The notes: a model not told the origin generated them from the letters alone. 64,000 nucleotides of DNA from BS750m-G69 sp964441235 (GCA_964441235.1 CAYTUQ010000010.1:1-64000), one strand, 5' to 3'. Shown: positions 9,696 through 19,647, counted from the first letter of the stretch. A program made the numbers and translations.

Positions 9696-11497
9696 GATAT
9701 TCAGCCTTACACAAGATAACTTTCGTTTCACTTTTTTTGGCTCTAATTATAGGGCTAAATGACTATTGTGTAGCTAAGAGCCGTTTTAAAGCTACAGAGT
9801 ATATAGTACGTAAAATATATATTGATGGAAATGAAAGCTATTCGAAAAGAAATTTAAAAAAGCAGTTGAGCCTCAAAGAAAAGAGGATAGCAAGAAAATC
9901 CTCGACTTTCACCAGACGTCTGCTCGAACTTGATAGAATATTATTAGAAACTATTTATATTAAAAATGGATACCTTAATTGCACCGTTCGTGATTCATTT
10001 AACGTAAATACTGGCGGTAAGGTTGATCTATTTTTTCATATTAATGAGGGGCGTCAATTTTATTTGAAAGAGATAACAGTATCCGGTCAGGAGTTTCTTA
10101 GTGAAAAAAGAATATTAAAGCTTTTGGGACATAAAACAGATAAACCTTATAACCCAATTTTAATAAGAAATGGAATAAAGAAGATTATAACAGAATATGC
10201 AAATAAAGGAAAACCATTAGCTATTGTTCGTGATTCTCTTGATGTGAATGAAGGAGTACATCTATTTATAAAAATTAAAGAGAATCCCACTATGAGAATA
10301 AGTGATATTAAGATAGTAAACAATAAGCATGTAAAGGAAAAGTTGATATGTCGTGAGATAGTTCTTAAGCCCGAAGACCTTTATTCGCAAGAAAAAATAG
10401 ATTTGTCAAAAAAGCATATTTTTGAGACAGGTCTCTTCTCAAGTGTAAATATAAGCCTGGCTGATATAGATTCAGCAAGTAATAAATTAAATCTTCTTGT
10501 TGATGTTAGAGAACTCAATATGAGATATTTGGGGCTCGACTTTGGTTTCGGTCAGGATAGGGGTATTAGTAGCGGTAGTGAACCGTATACATCTATTGAA
10601 ATTGAGGGTGAATGGTTACACAGAAATGTATTAAGAAGAGGAAGTCGTCTTAGTACAACACTTAGTAATTCTTTTAATCTGACAAATATCTTTACGAGGC
10701 CTAAAACACTTGCAGAGATTGTTTACGTAGAACCCTGGCTTTGGGGATTCCGGTCATCCACGTCTTTCCGTCTTTTTATGGATAATCAGGTTTTGTCTGA
10801 AAAAGAAATAACTCGTTATGGCGGCGATGTAGCATTAATTTATCAGCCGGACAAGCGTTTTTATCTCAAAACTGGATTGGAAATAAAAGGAATTAGATTT
10901 CAGGTTGAACAGGACACTATAGATGCAAAAGATAGAGAAAGGGCGATAACATTCAATTTACGTAGTGATTATCGAGACAATTTTTTGTATCCGACGAAGG
11001 GTACGGTTTTTACTTTAACAAGCAAGGTTGTTCCAAAGATATTAGGTGCTACCCAGTATTATTATAAGTTTGAAACATCTTTCAGTCAGTATATTAATTT
11101 GTTTGGACCATTGGTATTTGCTTACAGAGGTAAATTAGGATGGATGGATACTTTTTATGGAGAGGAAACCCCTAATTATGAAAAATTTTTCCTTGGTGGA
11201 GCAACAAGCTTGCGCGGTTGGGAAGATACTAAATTTAATCCCAACGGCGGAAATATTAAGGTACTTACAAATGCTGAAATACGCTTCCCGCTTTTCTGGA
11301 TATTGGGTGGTGAAATTTTTATAGATGGTGGCAGTCTGACATCTGACATAAAGTCACTTTATACTGCGTATCGTTGGGATGCTGGGTTTGGCTTAACTAT
11401 TGCCACACCTTTAGGACCGATCAGGATTGACTTTGCGAAAATCCTGGAACCCTATAAAAATTGGGAAGTTCAGTTTGCTATACCTTATGCATTTTAA
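9692..11497 (+). CDS. Omp85-family outer-membrane protein (TamA/BamA-like) with POTRA domains
   Basis: The 601-aa product starts at TTG (9692), overlapping the tamB-like stop as TTGA, which implies coupled translation. A signal peptide (residues 1-28) is followed by about three POTRA repeats (residues 35-275: IRKIYIDGNESYSKRNLKKQ, then EITVSGQEFLSEKRILKLLG, then ISDIKIVNNKHVKEKLI). A C-terminal barrel (residues 280-601) carries FFLGGATSLRGWED, the conserved xxGGxxSLRG turn of the family, and ends in phenylalanine as barrel proteins usually do. Its size and operon fit TamA better than BamA (about 800 residues with five POTRAs). It would act with the upstream TamB-like protein. Confidence 0.9.
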   Translation: MRYSALHKITFVSLFLALIIGLNDYCVAKSRFKATEYIVRKIYIDGNESYSKRNLKKQLSLKEKRIARKSSTFTRRLLELDRILLETIYIKNGYLNCTVRDSFNVNTGGKVDLFFHINEGRQFYLKEITVSGQEFLSEKRILKLLGHKTDKPYNPILIRNGIKKIITEYANKGKPLAIVRDSLDVNEGVHLFIKIKENPTMRISDIKIVNNKHVKEKLICREIVLKPEDLYSQEKIDLSKKHIFETGLFSSVNISLADIDSASNKLNLLVDVRELNMRYLGLDFGFGQDRGISSGSEPYTSIEIEGEWLHRNVLRRGSRLSTTLSNSFNLTNIFTRPKTLAEIVYVEPWLWGFRSSTSFRLFMDNQVLSEKEITRYGGDVALIYQPDKRFYLKTGLEIKGIRFQVEQDTIDAKDRERAITFNLRSDYRDNFLYPTKGTVFTLTSKVVPKILGATQYYYKFETSFSQYINLFGPLVFAYRGKLGWMDTFYGEETPNYEKFFLGGATSLRGWEDTKFNPNGGNIKVLTNAEIRFPLFWILGGEIFIDGGSLTSDIKSLYTAYRWDAGFGLTIATPLGPIRIDFAKILEPYKNWEVQFAIPYAF

Positions 11498-11512
11498 AAA
11501 GGAGAAATAATA

Positions 11513-14128
11513 ATGATATCATTTGATCGTTTTACTATAAAAGCACAGGAAATTGTAAAAAATGCTTTCGACATGGCTGCCCGCTTAAATCATCAACAAA
11601 TAGAGCCAGAACATTTTCTATATGCGATTCTAACAACACAAGAAAATGTAGGTTTAATTGTACTTAAAAAAGTTGTTGGGAATCTTGACAATTTTATCCA
11701 GGAAACGAATCGCCTTTTGGAACATTTACCGCGAATAACAGGTGCTGTTGGACAGCCATATTTAAGTCCAGCCTCAGATAGACTCTTTCAATCTACAGAG
11801 GATATTGCAAAGGAGCTTCAAGATGAATATATAAGCGCCGAGCATATTCTTCTATCTCTATATGATACCGCAAAGCAGGGACTAAAATCCATTTTTAGAG
11901 AGCATGGAGTAAATAAAGAGACTCTTTTAGCCGCACTAAAATCGATAAGAGGTACTCAGCGTGTTAGGGATAAAACTCCCGAAGAAAAATACCAGGCATT
12001 GAAGAGGTATTGCCGCGATTTGAATGACTTAGCAAGAAAGGGTAAACTCGATCCTGTAATTGGTAGAGAGGATGAAATTAGGAGAGTTCTTCAAATATTA
12101 GGACGAAGAACTAAAAATAATCCTGTATTGATAGGAGACCCGGGTGTTGGTAAAACTGCTATTGCTGAAGGAATGGCACTACGTATTGTTTCACAGGATG
12201 TTCCTGAGGGAATGAAGGATAAACGAATTATGGCACTTGATATGGGTGCTTTGATTGCTGGCGCAAAATTTCGTGGTGAATTCGAGGATAGGTTAAAATC
12301 AGTTATAAGAGAAATTATAGAGGCAGAAGGGTCCATAATTTTATTTATAGATGAAATTCATACTGTTGTTGGTGCGGGTGCTGCTGAAGGTGCTGTAGAT
12401 GCATCAAACCTTCTAAAACCTGCTCTTGCTCGTGGAGACCTTCGTTGCATTGGAGCTACAACTATTGATGAGTATAGAAAGCATATTGAAAAAGATAAAG
12501 CTCTCGAAAGGCGTTTTCAACCAATAATGATTGAAGAACCTTCAATTGAGGATTCTGTTTCAATATTGCGTGGATTGAAGGAAAGATATGAAATTCATCA
12601 TGGAATTAGAATAAAAGACTCCGCTTTGGTTGCCGCCGTAGAACTTTCTAATAGATATATCACCGACAGATTCCTGCCAGATAAGGCAATTGATCTTATT
12701 GATGAAGCAGCAAGCCACTTGAGATTAGAAATTGATTCGCTTCCGGCAGACCTCGATGAAGTTGAGAGGAAAATAAGTCAATTAGAGATAGAGAGCCGTG
12801 CTCTTGCTAAGGAAAAAGATGTCAAAGAGTCAGTTGAGAGATATGATAAAATTCAGAAGGAACTGGCACAATTAAAAGAAAAAGCAGCAGTCTTACGAAG
12901 TCGTTGGCAGGAAGAAAAGAATCATATATCAAGAATAAATGATTTAAAGAAGAAAATCGAAGAAACCAGGCATGAATCCGAGAATGCTGAAAGAGATGGT
13001 AATTGGGAAAAAGCTGCACAACTTAAGCATTCCGAGCTGGTTAATCTGAACAATGATCTTAATAAAGAGAAAGAGCTTCTACTAAAAATACAGACAAATA
13101 GCCCTTTATTAAGAGAGGAGGTTACCGAGGAGGATATTGCTGGAATAATCTCTAAATGGACACATATTCCAGTTTCCAGGATTGTCGAGGGAGAACGACA
13201 AAAATTATTGCACATGGAGGAGAAGTTACAGGAAAGGGTTGTCGGTCAAGAAGAATCCATTATTGCTGTATCAAATGCTGTTCGACGTGCTAGAGCCGGT
13301 TTGCAAGATGAAAATAGACCTCTGGCAACGTTTATTTTCATAGGATCAACTGGTGTTGGTAAAACAGAGCTTGCTAAAGCACTGACGGAATTTCTTTTTA
13401 ATGATGAAAATGCTATGATTAGAATAGATATGTCCGAATATATGGAAAAGCACTCTGTTGCGAGATTAATAGGAGCCCCTCCCGGATATGTTGGATATGA
13501 CGAGGGAGGACAGCTTACAGAAGCAGTGAGAAGAAAACCCTATTCTGTTATTTTGCTAGATGAGATTGAGAAAGCACATCAAGATGTTTTTAATGTTCTT
13601 CTTCAGGTATTAGAAGATGGGAGACTGACAGATAACAAAGGAAGAGTTGCTAATTTTAAAAATGTTATAATTATCATGACCTCAAATCTTGGTTCGCAAA
13701 TGATAATGGGACAAACTTCCGGTGTTGATGAGGAAAATGTAGATGTTATATATGCTAATATTCAGGAAACAGTTTTATCTCAGCTCAGGGAGCATCTTCG
13801 ACCAGAGTTTCTAAATCGTGTTGATGAAGTGATAGTTTTTAGACCTTTGTTGCATTCTGACATCGAGAAGATTGTTCAATTGCAGTTCGATAGACTCTCT
13901 TTACGAATGAAGGCAAGGGGAATTGATGCAGAGTTGAATGATGAAGCAAGAGCAATGGTAGCAAGAGCAAGTTGGGATCCCACTTATGGAGCAAGACCAG
14001 TTAAGAGAATGATACAAAAACATATTTTAGATCCACTTGCTGGAGAAATATTAAAAGGGAAATTTGGCAACGGTGACAAAATTAATGTTGTTATAAGAGA
14101 CGGTGAGATAGAATTCAAAAAGATATAA
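11513..14128 (+). CDS. clpB: ClpB disaggregase (AAA+ Hsp100)
   Basis: The protein has 871 residues, the usual length for ClpB. An N-terminal Clp-N domain (about 1-150) is followed by AAA+ domain D1 with Walker A GDPGVGKTAIAEG near 208 and Walker B IILFIDEIHTVVGAG. The long coiled-coil middle domain (about 410-530) that separates ClpB from ClpA and ClpX is present. D2 has Walker A GSTGVGKTELAKAL near 609 and Walker B VILLDEIEKAHQDVFN. No ClpP-binding IGF/IGL loop was noticed. It solubilises protein aggregates with DnaK. It starts 15 bp after the Omp85 gene with RBS AAGGAG, so it appears co-transcribed with tamA/tamB-like genes. Confidence 0.97.
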   Translation: MISFDRFTIKAQEIVKNAFDMAARLNHQQIEPEHFLYAILTTQENVGLIVLKKVVGNLDNFIQETNRLLEHLPRITGAVGQPYLSPASDRLFQSTEDIAKELQDEYISAEHILLSLYDTAKQGLKSIFREHGVNKETLLAALKSIRGTQRVRDKTPEEKYQALKRYCRDLNDLARKGKLDPVIGREDEIRRVLQILGRRTKNNPVLIGDPGVGKTAIAEGMALRIVSQDVPEGMKDKRIMALDMGALIAGAKFRGEFEDRLKSVIREIIEAEGSIILFIDEIHTVVGAGAAEGAVDASNLLKPALARGDLRCIGATTIDEYRKHIEKDKALERRFQPIMIEEPSIEDSVSILRGLKERYEIHHGIRIKDSALVAAVELSNRYITDRFLPDKAIDLIDEAASHLRLEIDSLPADLDEVERKISQLEIESRALAKEKDVKESVERYDKIQKELAQLKEKAAVLRSRWQEEKNHISRINDLKKKIEETRHESENAERDGNWEKAAQLKHSELVNLNNDLNKEKELLLKIQTNSPLLREEVTEEDIAGIISKWTHIPVSRIVEGERQKLLHMEEKLQERVVGQEESIIAVSNAVRRARAGLQDENRPLATFIFIGSTGVGKTELAKALTEFLFNDENAMIRIDMSEYMEKHSVARLIGAPPGYVGYDEGGQLTEAVRRKPYSVILLDEIEKAHQDVFNVLLQVLEDGRLTDNKGRVANFKNVIIIMTSNLGSQMIMGQTSGVDEENVDVIYANIQETVLSQLREHLRPEFLNRVDEVIVFRPLLHSDIEKIVQLQFDRLSLRMKARGIDAELNDEARAMVARASWDPTYGARPVKRMIQKHILDPLAGEILKGKFGNGDKINVVIRDGEIEFKKI

Positions 14129-14291
14129 CTTAAATTTGGAACATTTTAATTTAACAAACAGTATAAATTCATTTGACATTTCTGATTGTACAATTGGGAA
14201 ATCCGCCAGTTAGCGGAATAGATTTGTTTCTGAATTTTGTGAAGATATATAGAAGAGAAAATTTTTAAGGATTAAAGGAGGAGACAGACTG

Positions 14292-14798
14292 ATGCGGAAA
14301 AAATTAGTTGTAGTTTTGTTAGTAGTAATCTTGATGATTTTTATGGGATGTGGAAATAAGCCTTCAAGAACTGCTAAGGGGTATTGGGATTCTGCCGTTA
14401 TGCTTTTTGAGGGTGAGAATTATCAGGGATGCATTGAGCAGTATCAAAATCTTATCAAGTTTTATCCTGAGGATACTCTAACTATTAAAGCGCTTTTTGC
14501 AATGGCAGAAATCTATAAAAACAATCTGAATGACCTTGATAATTCAATTGCGACTTACAAAAAAATTACTGAGAAATATGCAGATTCTGAGAAAGCTCCA
14601 AACGCAATGTTTATGATTGGATATATTTATGCGAATGACTTGAAAGATTATGACAGGGCAAAAGAAAACTATAATAAATTTTTAACAACTTATCCTGATC
14701 ATATGCTCGTACCCTCTGCAAAGTGGGAGTTGCAAAATCTGGGCAAATCTTTAGATGAAATACCACAATTACAGGTTATTACAAAGACTGAAAAATAA
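14292..14798 (+). CDS. TPR lipoprotein, BamD/YbgF-like
   Basis: This 168-aa protein has a lipoprotein signal with lipobox FMGC (Cys20), placing it in the outer or inner membrane leaflet facing the periplasm. The mature part is made of tetratricopeptide-type helical pairs: YWDSAVMLFEGENYQGCIEQ, then LFAMAEIYKNNLNDLDNSIA, then YIYANDLKDYDRAKENYNKF. Such short TPR lipoproteins belong to the BamD/YbgF/tol-pal group that scaffold envelope complexes. It has a strong RBS (AAAGGAGGAG just upstream) and is followed 14 bp later by moxR. Exact orthology to BamD (about 240 residues) is doubtful because it is short. Confidence 0.8.
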   Translation: MRKKLVVVLLVVILMIFMGCGNKPSRTAKGYWDSAVMLFEGENYQGCIEQYQNLIKFYPEDTLTIKALFAMAEIYKNNLNDLDNSIATYKKITEKYADSEKAPNAMFMIGYIYANDLKDYDRAKENYNKFLTTYPDHMLVPSAKWELQNLGKSLDEIPQLQVITKTEK

Positions 14799-14812
14799 AT
14801 GGAGTCATAGGT

Positions 14813-15805
14813 ATGGCATTTAACCTGTCAGAATTGAATGAAAGAATACGTAATGAAAATTCATTCGTTACTTCGATTAAGCAAGAAATTGGGAAGGTAA
14901 TAGTTGGCCAGAAATTAATGGTGGAACGCCTGATTCTTGGTTTATTGTGTAATGGACATATTCTTCTTGAAGGTGTTCCCGGATTAGCAAAATCTCTCAC
15001 GGTGAGTACACTATCCCGGATAATTAAAACATCATTTAGAAGAATTCAGTTTACTCCTGATCTTTTACCTGCTGATTTAATTGGCACACTGATATATAAT
15101 CAGAAGACAGGGAATTTTGAGACTAAGAAGGGACCAATTTTCAGTAATATAATTTTGGCAGATGAGATTAACCGTTCACCTGCCAAAGTTCAATCAGCAT
15201 TATTAGAAGCCATGCAAGAACGCCAGGTAACTATTGGTGAAAAGACTCATAGTCTTAATGATCCTTTTATGGTTCTTGCTACACAAAATCCCATAGAGCA
15301 AGAAGGTACATATCCACTGCCGGAAGCCCAGGTGGATCGTTTCATGTTAAAGGTAGTTTTAGGATATCCAAATAAAGAAGAAGAACTTGAAATTATAAAG
15401 AGAATGGCTAATACTAATGGGAATATTGAAGTATCTTCTGTTGTCTCTCCTGAGGATTTGATGCGTGCTCGTAAAGTTGTTAATGATATATATATAGATG
15501 AGAAAATTTATCATTACATTACCGATATTGTCTTCGCCACGCGTGAGCCGAAATCCTGTAATCTGTCTGATATTGGAGACTTGATAGAATATGGTGCTTC
15601 TCCGAGAGCATCAATATATTTAGCTATGGTTGGTAAAGCAAAAGCATTTATTCAAGGGCGTGGATATGTTACACCTGAAGATATTCGTGACATCGTTTGG
15701 GATGTTCTCAGACACCGTATTATTTTGACTTTTGAGGCGGAAGCCGAAGAAGTAACAACTGTAGATATTATTAAGCGGATAATTGATACGGTAGAGGTTC
15801 CATAG
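14813..15805 (+). CDS. MoxR-family AAA+ ATPase
   Basis: The 330-aa product has the compact MoxR AAA+ module: Walker A in GHILLEGVPGLAKSL (about residues 45-60), Walker B IILADEINRSPAKVQSALLE, sensor 1 VLATQNPIEQEGTYPLPEAQ and the C-terminal lid from about residue 240. MoxR proteins act as chaperones that mature metal- or cofactor-containing partners, often together with DUF58 and von Willebrand-domain (Bat) proteins. A DUF58 protein and a BatD-like membrane protein follow in the same direction, so the usual MoxR/DUF58/Bat module is present here, though without BatA or BatB. Confidence 0.93.
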   Translation: MAFNLSELNERIRNENSFVTSIKQEIGKVIVGQKLMVERLILGLLCNGHILLEGVPGLAKSLTVSTLSRIIKTSFRRIQFTPDLLPADLIGTLIYNQKTGNFETKKGPIFSNIILADEINRSPAKVQSALLEAMQERQVTIGEKTHSLNDPFMVLATQNPIEQEGTYPLPEAQVDRFMLKVVLGYPNKEEELEIIKRMANTNGNIEVSSVVSPEDLMRARKVVNDIYIDEKIYHYITDIVFATREPKSCNLSDIGDLIEYGASPRASIYLAMVGKAKAFIQGRGYVTPEDIRDIVWDVLRHRIILTFEAEAEEVTTVDIIKRIIDTVEVP

Positions 15806-16072
15806 TTAAATATATTAATTACTTCACTGCAGTTAGAAGTCATTAATTGATATATTCTCACTATAAGATTATGAATGACAAAACATGGAGTTTTAGAGTA
15901 ATGGAGTTTTGGAGTAATGGAGTGATTATTGATTATTTAACCCTGATACGCTCCTTCGTCGCTACAGGGCAAGCAATAAACAATCAACAATAGACAATAG
16001 ACCCTGTACGGTCCGCTTCGCTCCCTATCCAAAAGGGATCTCTTCGAGACAGGGCAGGCAATAGACAATCAA
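15806..16072. repeat. repeat-filled spacer between moxR and DUF58
   Basis: The 267-bp gap holds GGAGTTTTGGAGTAATGGAG-type units (15884-15922), a CAATAAACAATCAACAATAG-type AT repeat (15970-16000 and again near 16050) and GC-richer pieces such as AAAAGGGATCTCTTCGAGAC at 16030-16050 related to the dispersed palindromic family. In most genomes moxR and DUF58 are adjacent, so this looks like a repeat inserted inside an operon. The insertion appears to reach almost to the DUF58 ATG and may have replaced its original RBS. Confidence 0.6.
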
Positions 16073-16951
16073 ATGATACCAAAAGAGATACTTAAAGAAG
16101 TTCGTCAGATAGAATTACGAACTCGACATCTTGTAAATGATGTTTTTAGTGGTGAATATCATTCTGTTTTTAAAGGCCAGGGGATGGAGTTCGCAGAGGT
16201 ACGGGAATATCAATATGGTGACGATATTAGAGCGATAGATTGGAATGTTACTGCCAGGTATAACCACCCTTATGTAAAGGTTAATGATGAAGAACGTGAA
16301 CTGAATGTAATGCTTGCAGTGGATGCGTCCAGGTCGGGTGCATTCGGATCACATAGAAAATTCAAATCTGAAATAGCAGCAGAGACATGTGCGCTTTTAG
16401 CTTTTTCCGCAATTAAAAATAACGATAAGGTAGGATTACTTGTTTTTACAGACAATATTGAAAAATATATTCCACCGAGAAAAGGCAAAGGGCACGTTTT
16501 AAGAGTTATTAGAGAAATTTTATATTTCAAGCCATCCTCATATAATACGAATATTAATATCGGTTTGGAATATTTACTAAAAGGGCTTAAACGTCGCTCC
16601 ATAGTGTTTGTTGTCTCTGATTTCGAAGATGAAAATTATAATAAGCCTTTACGAGTCTTGAATCAAAAACATGATGTTATCGCTATACAGATTTTGGATA
16701 AACGTGAAAAAGAACTTCCTCCTGTAGGGCTTCTAAAGCTTCAGGATGCTGAAAGTCTTGAAGAGGCTTGGGTGGATACTACAAATCGCAATCTCAGGCA
16801 GATGTATTCTGACCTAATTGAACAAAAGCATCAAAACTTCGTTAAAGAGGCGAAAAAAACGAATCTTGATTTAATCCAAATTGACACTTCAGAATCTTAT
16901 GTAGACCCACTTGTAAGGTTCTTTAAAATGAGGGAAAAACGTTTCCGGTGA
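16073..16951 (+). CDS. DUF58 domain protein
   Basis: The 292-aa protein shows the DUF58 hallmark around residues 40-70: GMEFAEVREYQYGDDIRAID followed by WNVTARYNHPYVK. It then has a von Willebrand-like alpha/beta part beginning NVMLAVDASRSGAFGS with the D-x-S-x-S metal-site pattern. No membrane segment is seen, so it is the short cytosolic type. These proteins are found next to MoxR ATPases and are thought to be their clients or adaptors. The start ATG is the only good one in frame; the upstream bases are repeat-derived and give only a weak RBS. Confidence 0.88.
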   Translation: MIPKEILKEVRQIELRTRHLVNDVFSGEYHSVFKGQGMEFAEVREYQYGDDIRAIDWNVTARYNHPYVKVNDEERELNVMLAVDASRSGAFGSHRKFKSEIAAETCALLAFSAIKNNDKVGLLVFTDNIEKYIPPRKGKGHVLRVIREILYFKPSSYNTNINIGLEYLLKGLKRRSIVFVVSDFEDENYNKPLRVLNQKHDVIAIQILDKREKELPPVGLLKLQDAESLEEAWVDTTNRNLRQMYSDLIEQKHQNFVKEAKKTNLDLIQIDTSESYVDPLVRFFKMREKRFR

Positions 16952-17034
16952 TAAGGAAAGGTAACAATCAGAGAGTTTTGTAAAACACATAATGATACCT
17001 GATAATTATTCCAGATTTTCCCAGAGGGATTCCT

Positions 17035-17997
17035 ATGGAGCAAATTTTCACATTTAAAGTAAAATATTCTGTTTTTATAAGCTTTTTATTCTTTGTCAAT
17101 TGGTGTTTAGCAGACGATATTCCTGTGACTATTAAAACAGAAGTTGATACAACTATTGCCACAATCGGTGACAGAATACAACTTACAATTCATTTATTAT
17201 TTCCGGAGGGAACTGTTTTTGAGTTTCCTCAAATAAAAAATAAACTTGGTGAATTTGAAGTAGTCGATGAATCTTTTAGTAAACCGGCAAGATATAAAAA
17301 AGGCTATAAGCGGAATTGGAATCTCATTTTAGCAATTTTTGACACTGGTAAGGTTGCTATCCCATCTCTTGAAATAAAAGCAAAATCACCCTCTGATTCT
17401 ACGACAGTATTAACTTTTAAAACGGATTCCCCAATAATAAATGTAATTTCTGTCTTGCCGCCAAACACAGTAGAGCCAAAAGATATTAAACCGCCATTTC
17501 CTTTGCGCACAGTTGTTCCCTGGGATATAATTGTTTTTGTTTTACTTATTATTTCTATAGTAGTCAGCGGCATTCTATATTATCGAAGGTGGAAGAAACT
17601 TCACCCTCAAGTAGCATTTGATGAGAGATTTTTAGAACCGCCACACATAATAGCATTTAATAAATTAAATCACCTGAAGAAAGAAGGTTGGTCAACTCCT
17701 GAAGAGCAAAGGAAATATTATTTCTCTCTTTCTGAAATACTAAGGGAATATATTGAGAGGCGGTATTTTATTAGAGCACTTGAAATGTCCACATTTGAGA
17801 TTATGGAAGCATTTGAAAGTATTAATATAGACGGAAACATAGCAGAGGAATTTGCACGGGTTTTTGAAGAACTGGACCTTGTAAAATTTGCTAAACAAAC
17901 ACCAGCAATAAATGAAGTTCCAATTATTTGGGAAAAGGTTTATAGATGTATTGATAAAACGAAACGTGAACCTTTAGTAGATAGGAGGCTAATGTGA
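17035..17997 (+). CDS. BatD-like / oxygen-tolerance-type membrane protein
   Basis: The 320-aa product has a signal peptide (about 1-26, VFISFLFFVNWCLA). A periplasmic beta-rich domain follows, beginning DDIPVTIKTEVDTTIATIGD, the style seen at the start of BatD proteins. One membrane span lies near residues 163-182 (DIIVFVLLIISIVVSGILYY), and the cytosolic helical tail contains KYYFSLSEILREYIERRY, as in DUF4381/BatD tails. Its place right after moxR and DUF58 supports a role in the same module. The stop overlaps the start of the ABC ATPase gene as GTGA. Confidence 0.75.
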   Translation: MEQIFTFKVKYSVFISFLFFVNWCLADDIPVTIKTEVDTTIATIGDRIQLTIHLLFPEGTVFEFPQIKNKLGEFEVVDESFSKPARYKKGYKRNWNLILAIFDTGKVAIPSLEIKAKSPSDSTTVLTFKTDSPIINVISVLPPNTVEPKDIKPPFPLRTVVPWDIIVFVLLIISIVVSGILYYRRWKKLHPQVAFDERFLEPPHIIAFNKLNHLKKEGWSTPEEQRKYYFSLSEILREYIERRYFIRALEMSTFEIMEAFESINIDGNIAEEFARVFEELDLVKFAKQTPAINEVPIIWEKVYRCIDKTKREPLVDRRLM

Positions 17998-18938
17998 TTG
18001 AGGTTCGAAATCTTGTAAAAAATTATGGGGATGTCAAAGCAGTAAGAGATATTTCTTTTACTGTAAAAAGTGGTGAAATTCTCGGTTTTTTAGGACCAAA
18101 TGGTGCTGGGAAAACTACTACTCTTAGGGTTATTACATCCTTTCTTTCCCCAACGAGCGGCAATGTATTTGTGGATGATTTAAACGTATTTTATAACTCG
18201 ATGGAGATTCGCAGGCTAATTGGTTATTTGCCTGAACTGAATCCACTTTACCGTGAGATGAATGTATATGAGTTCATAGAATTTGTTGCCAATATGCGTA
18301 AAATTGAAAAGAGCAAATTCAAATCACGTTTAAGTGAAGTTATTGAACTGTGTGGTTTAAAAGGCATAATTCATAAAAATATTAGTGAATTATCCAAAGG
18401 ATATTGTCAACGTGTGGGATTGGCACAGGCAATTATTCATGACCCGGAAATTTTAATTCTGGATGAACCAACGACTGGATTGGACCCAAATCAGATTGCC
18501 GAAATTAGACAGCTAATCAAAAATCTTGGCAAAGAAAAGACGGTTATTATTTCCAGTCATATTCTGCAGGAAATTCAAGCGACGGCAGACCGTATGATAA
18601 TTATCAATGATGGTAGTATTGTCGCTGATGGCACTATCGAGGATTTGATGAGTAGTTTTAAAGGAAAAACCCGTTTGACATTAGAATTAAGGAACGCAAC
18701 TGAAGAGTCCATTTCTAAAATTCAGACTGTTCATAATGAAATTTCTTTGGCTGATATTAAAACGCAGGATGATACTGTTTTGGCTTCTTTAGAATATCCC
18801 AATTCGCTGGATCCAAGGCAGGATATCTTCAATTTCGCTTTAGAGAACAAGTGGACAATTCTGGAAATGAGTCGTCATAAAACCAGTTTGGAGGATGTAT
18901 TCCGCAATCTAACAATCGAAGGAGGAGCTGATGCGTAG
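17994..18938 (+). CDS. ABC transporter ATP-binding protein, GldA-like
   Basis: The 314-aa ATPase has Walker A GPNGAGKTTTLR (about 35-46), the signature SKGYCQRVGLAQAI with LSKGY in place of LSGGQ, Walker B ILILDEPTTGLDPNQ and the H-loop ISSHILQE. The C-terminal extension of about 90 residues (from about 225) is typical of the ABC-2/GldA/CcmA-type subfamily. It starts with GTG, overlapping the preceding stop by 4 bp. The two following genes give a permease and a GldG-like protein, so the three form one ABC-2 exporter-like complex in the inner membrane. In Bacteroidetes the homologues are linked to gliding, but this arrangement is also found in non-gliders. Confidence 0.92.
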   Translation: MIEVRNLVKNYGDVKAVRDISFTVKSGEILGFLGPNGAGKTTTLRVITSFLSPTSGNVFVDDLNVFYNSMEIRRLIGYLPELNPLYREMNVYEFIEFVANMRKIEKSKFKSRLSEVIELCGLKGIIHKNISELSKGYCQRVGLAQAIIHDPEILILDEPTTGLDPNQIAEIRQLIKNLGKEKTVIISSHILQEIQATADRMIIINDGSIVADGTIEDLMSSFKGKTRLTLELRNATEESISKIQTVHNEISLADIKTQDDTVLASLEYPNSLDPRQDIFNFALENKWTILEMSRHKTSLEDVFRNLTIEGGADA

Positions 18939-19647
18939 CAATGTTTCTATTCTATATCGAAAAGAAGTATCATCATTTTTCAATAGCCCTGTTGCCTATA
19001 TTACACTAATTGGGTTTTTGATAATAAATTCCTGGTTTTTTACGAGTACGTTTTTCCTTATTAATGAATCTGACCTGAGAACTCTGTTTTCCCTTATTCC
19101 GATTATTTATCTCTTTTTCATTCCGGCAATCACAATGGGACTTATCACACGAGAACTAAACAGTGATACAATGGAGTTTCTAACAACTATGCCGGTTTCC
19201 GATTCTGAAATTATTATTGGGAAGTTTTTAGCAGCGCTGACTTTAATTGGAACAGCTTTACTGTTTACTTTAGTTCATTTTTTCTCACTTTTAATAGTGG
19301 GAAATAATATTGATATAGGAGCTATTATTTCCGGATATTTAGGTTTATTGATCGTTGGAGCTGCTTATGCTGCAGTTGGTACATTTAGCAGTACTATTAC
19401 AAAGAACCAAATTGTCGCATTTATTGTATGTTTTGTAATTATCTTTATATTTTTCATTTTAGACAAGATTCTTATTTTTGTACCCGGATTTCTAAGTTCA
19501 ATTTTTCAATATTTGAGTATCGATTACCACTTGGCTAATATTTCGCGTGGTGTAATTGATTCACGGAATATCATATATTTAGGATCAATTATCGCCTTAT
19601 TTCTTCTCTTAAGTGTTAGAACTCTGGAAATGAGAAGGTGGAGGTAA
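18931..19647 (+). CDS. ABC-2 type permease, GldF-like
   Basis: This 238-aa protein has six hydrophobic segments, starting near residue 18 with SPVAYITLIGFLIINSWFF and ending near residue 230. Between TM2 and TM3 lies ITRELNSDTMEFLTTMPVSD, the conserved cytosolic helix of ABC-2 permeases (R-E-x-x-x-x-T-x-E-x-L). It overlaps the ATPase gene by 8 bp and precedes the GldG-like gene by 3 bp, so the three should be made together. It should be the channel-forming half of the exporter. Confidence 0.9.
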   Translation: MRSNVSILYRKEVSSFFNSPVAYITLIGFLIINSWFFTSTFFLINESDLRTLFSLIPIIYLFFIPAITMGLITRELNSDTMEFLTTMPVSDSEIIIGKFLAALTLIGTALLFTLVHFFSLLIVGNNIDIGAIISGYLGLLIVGAAYAAVGTFSSTITKNQIVAFIVCFVIIFIFFILDKILIFVPGFLSSIFQYLSIDYHLANISRGVIDSRNIIYLGSIIALFLLLSVRTLEMRRWR

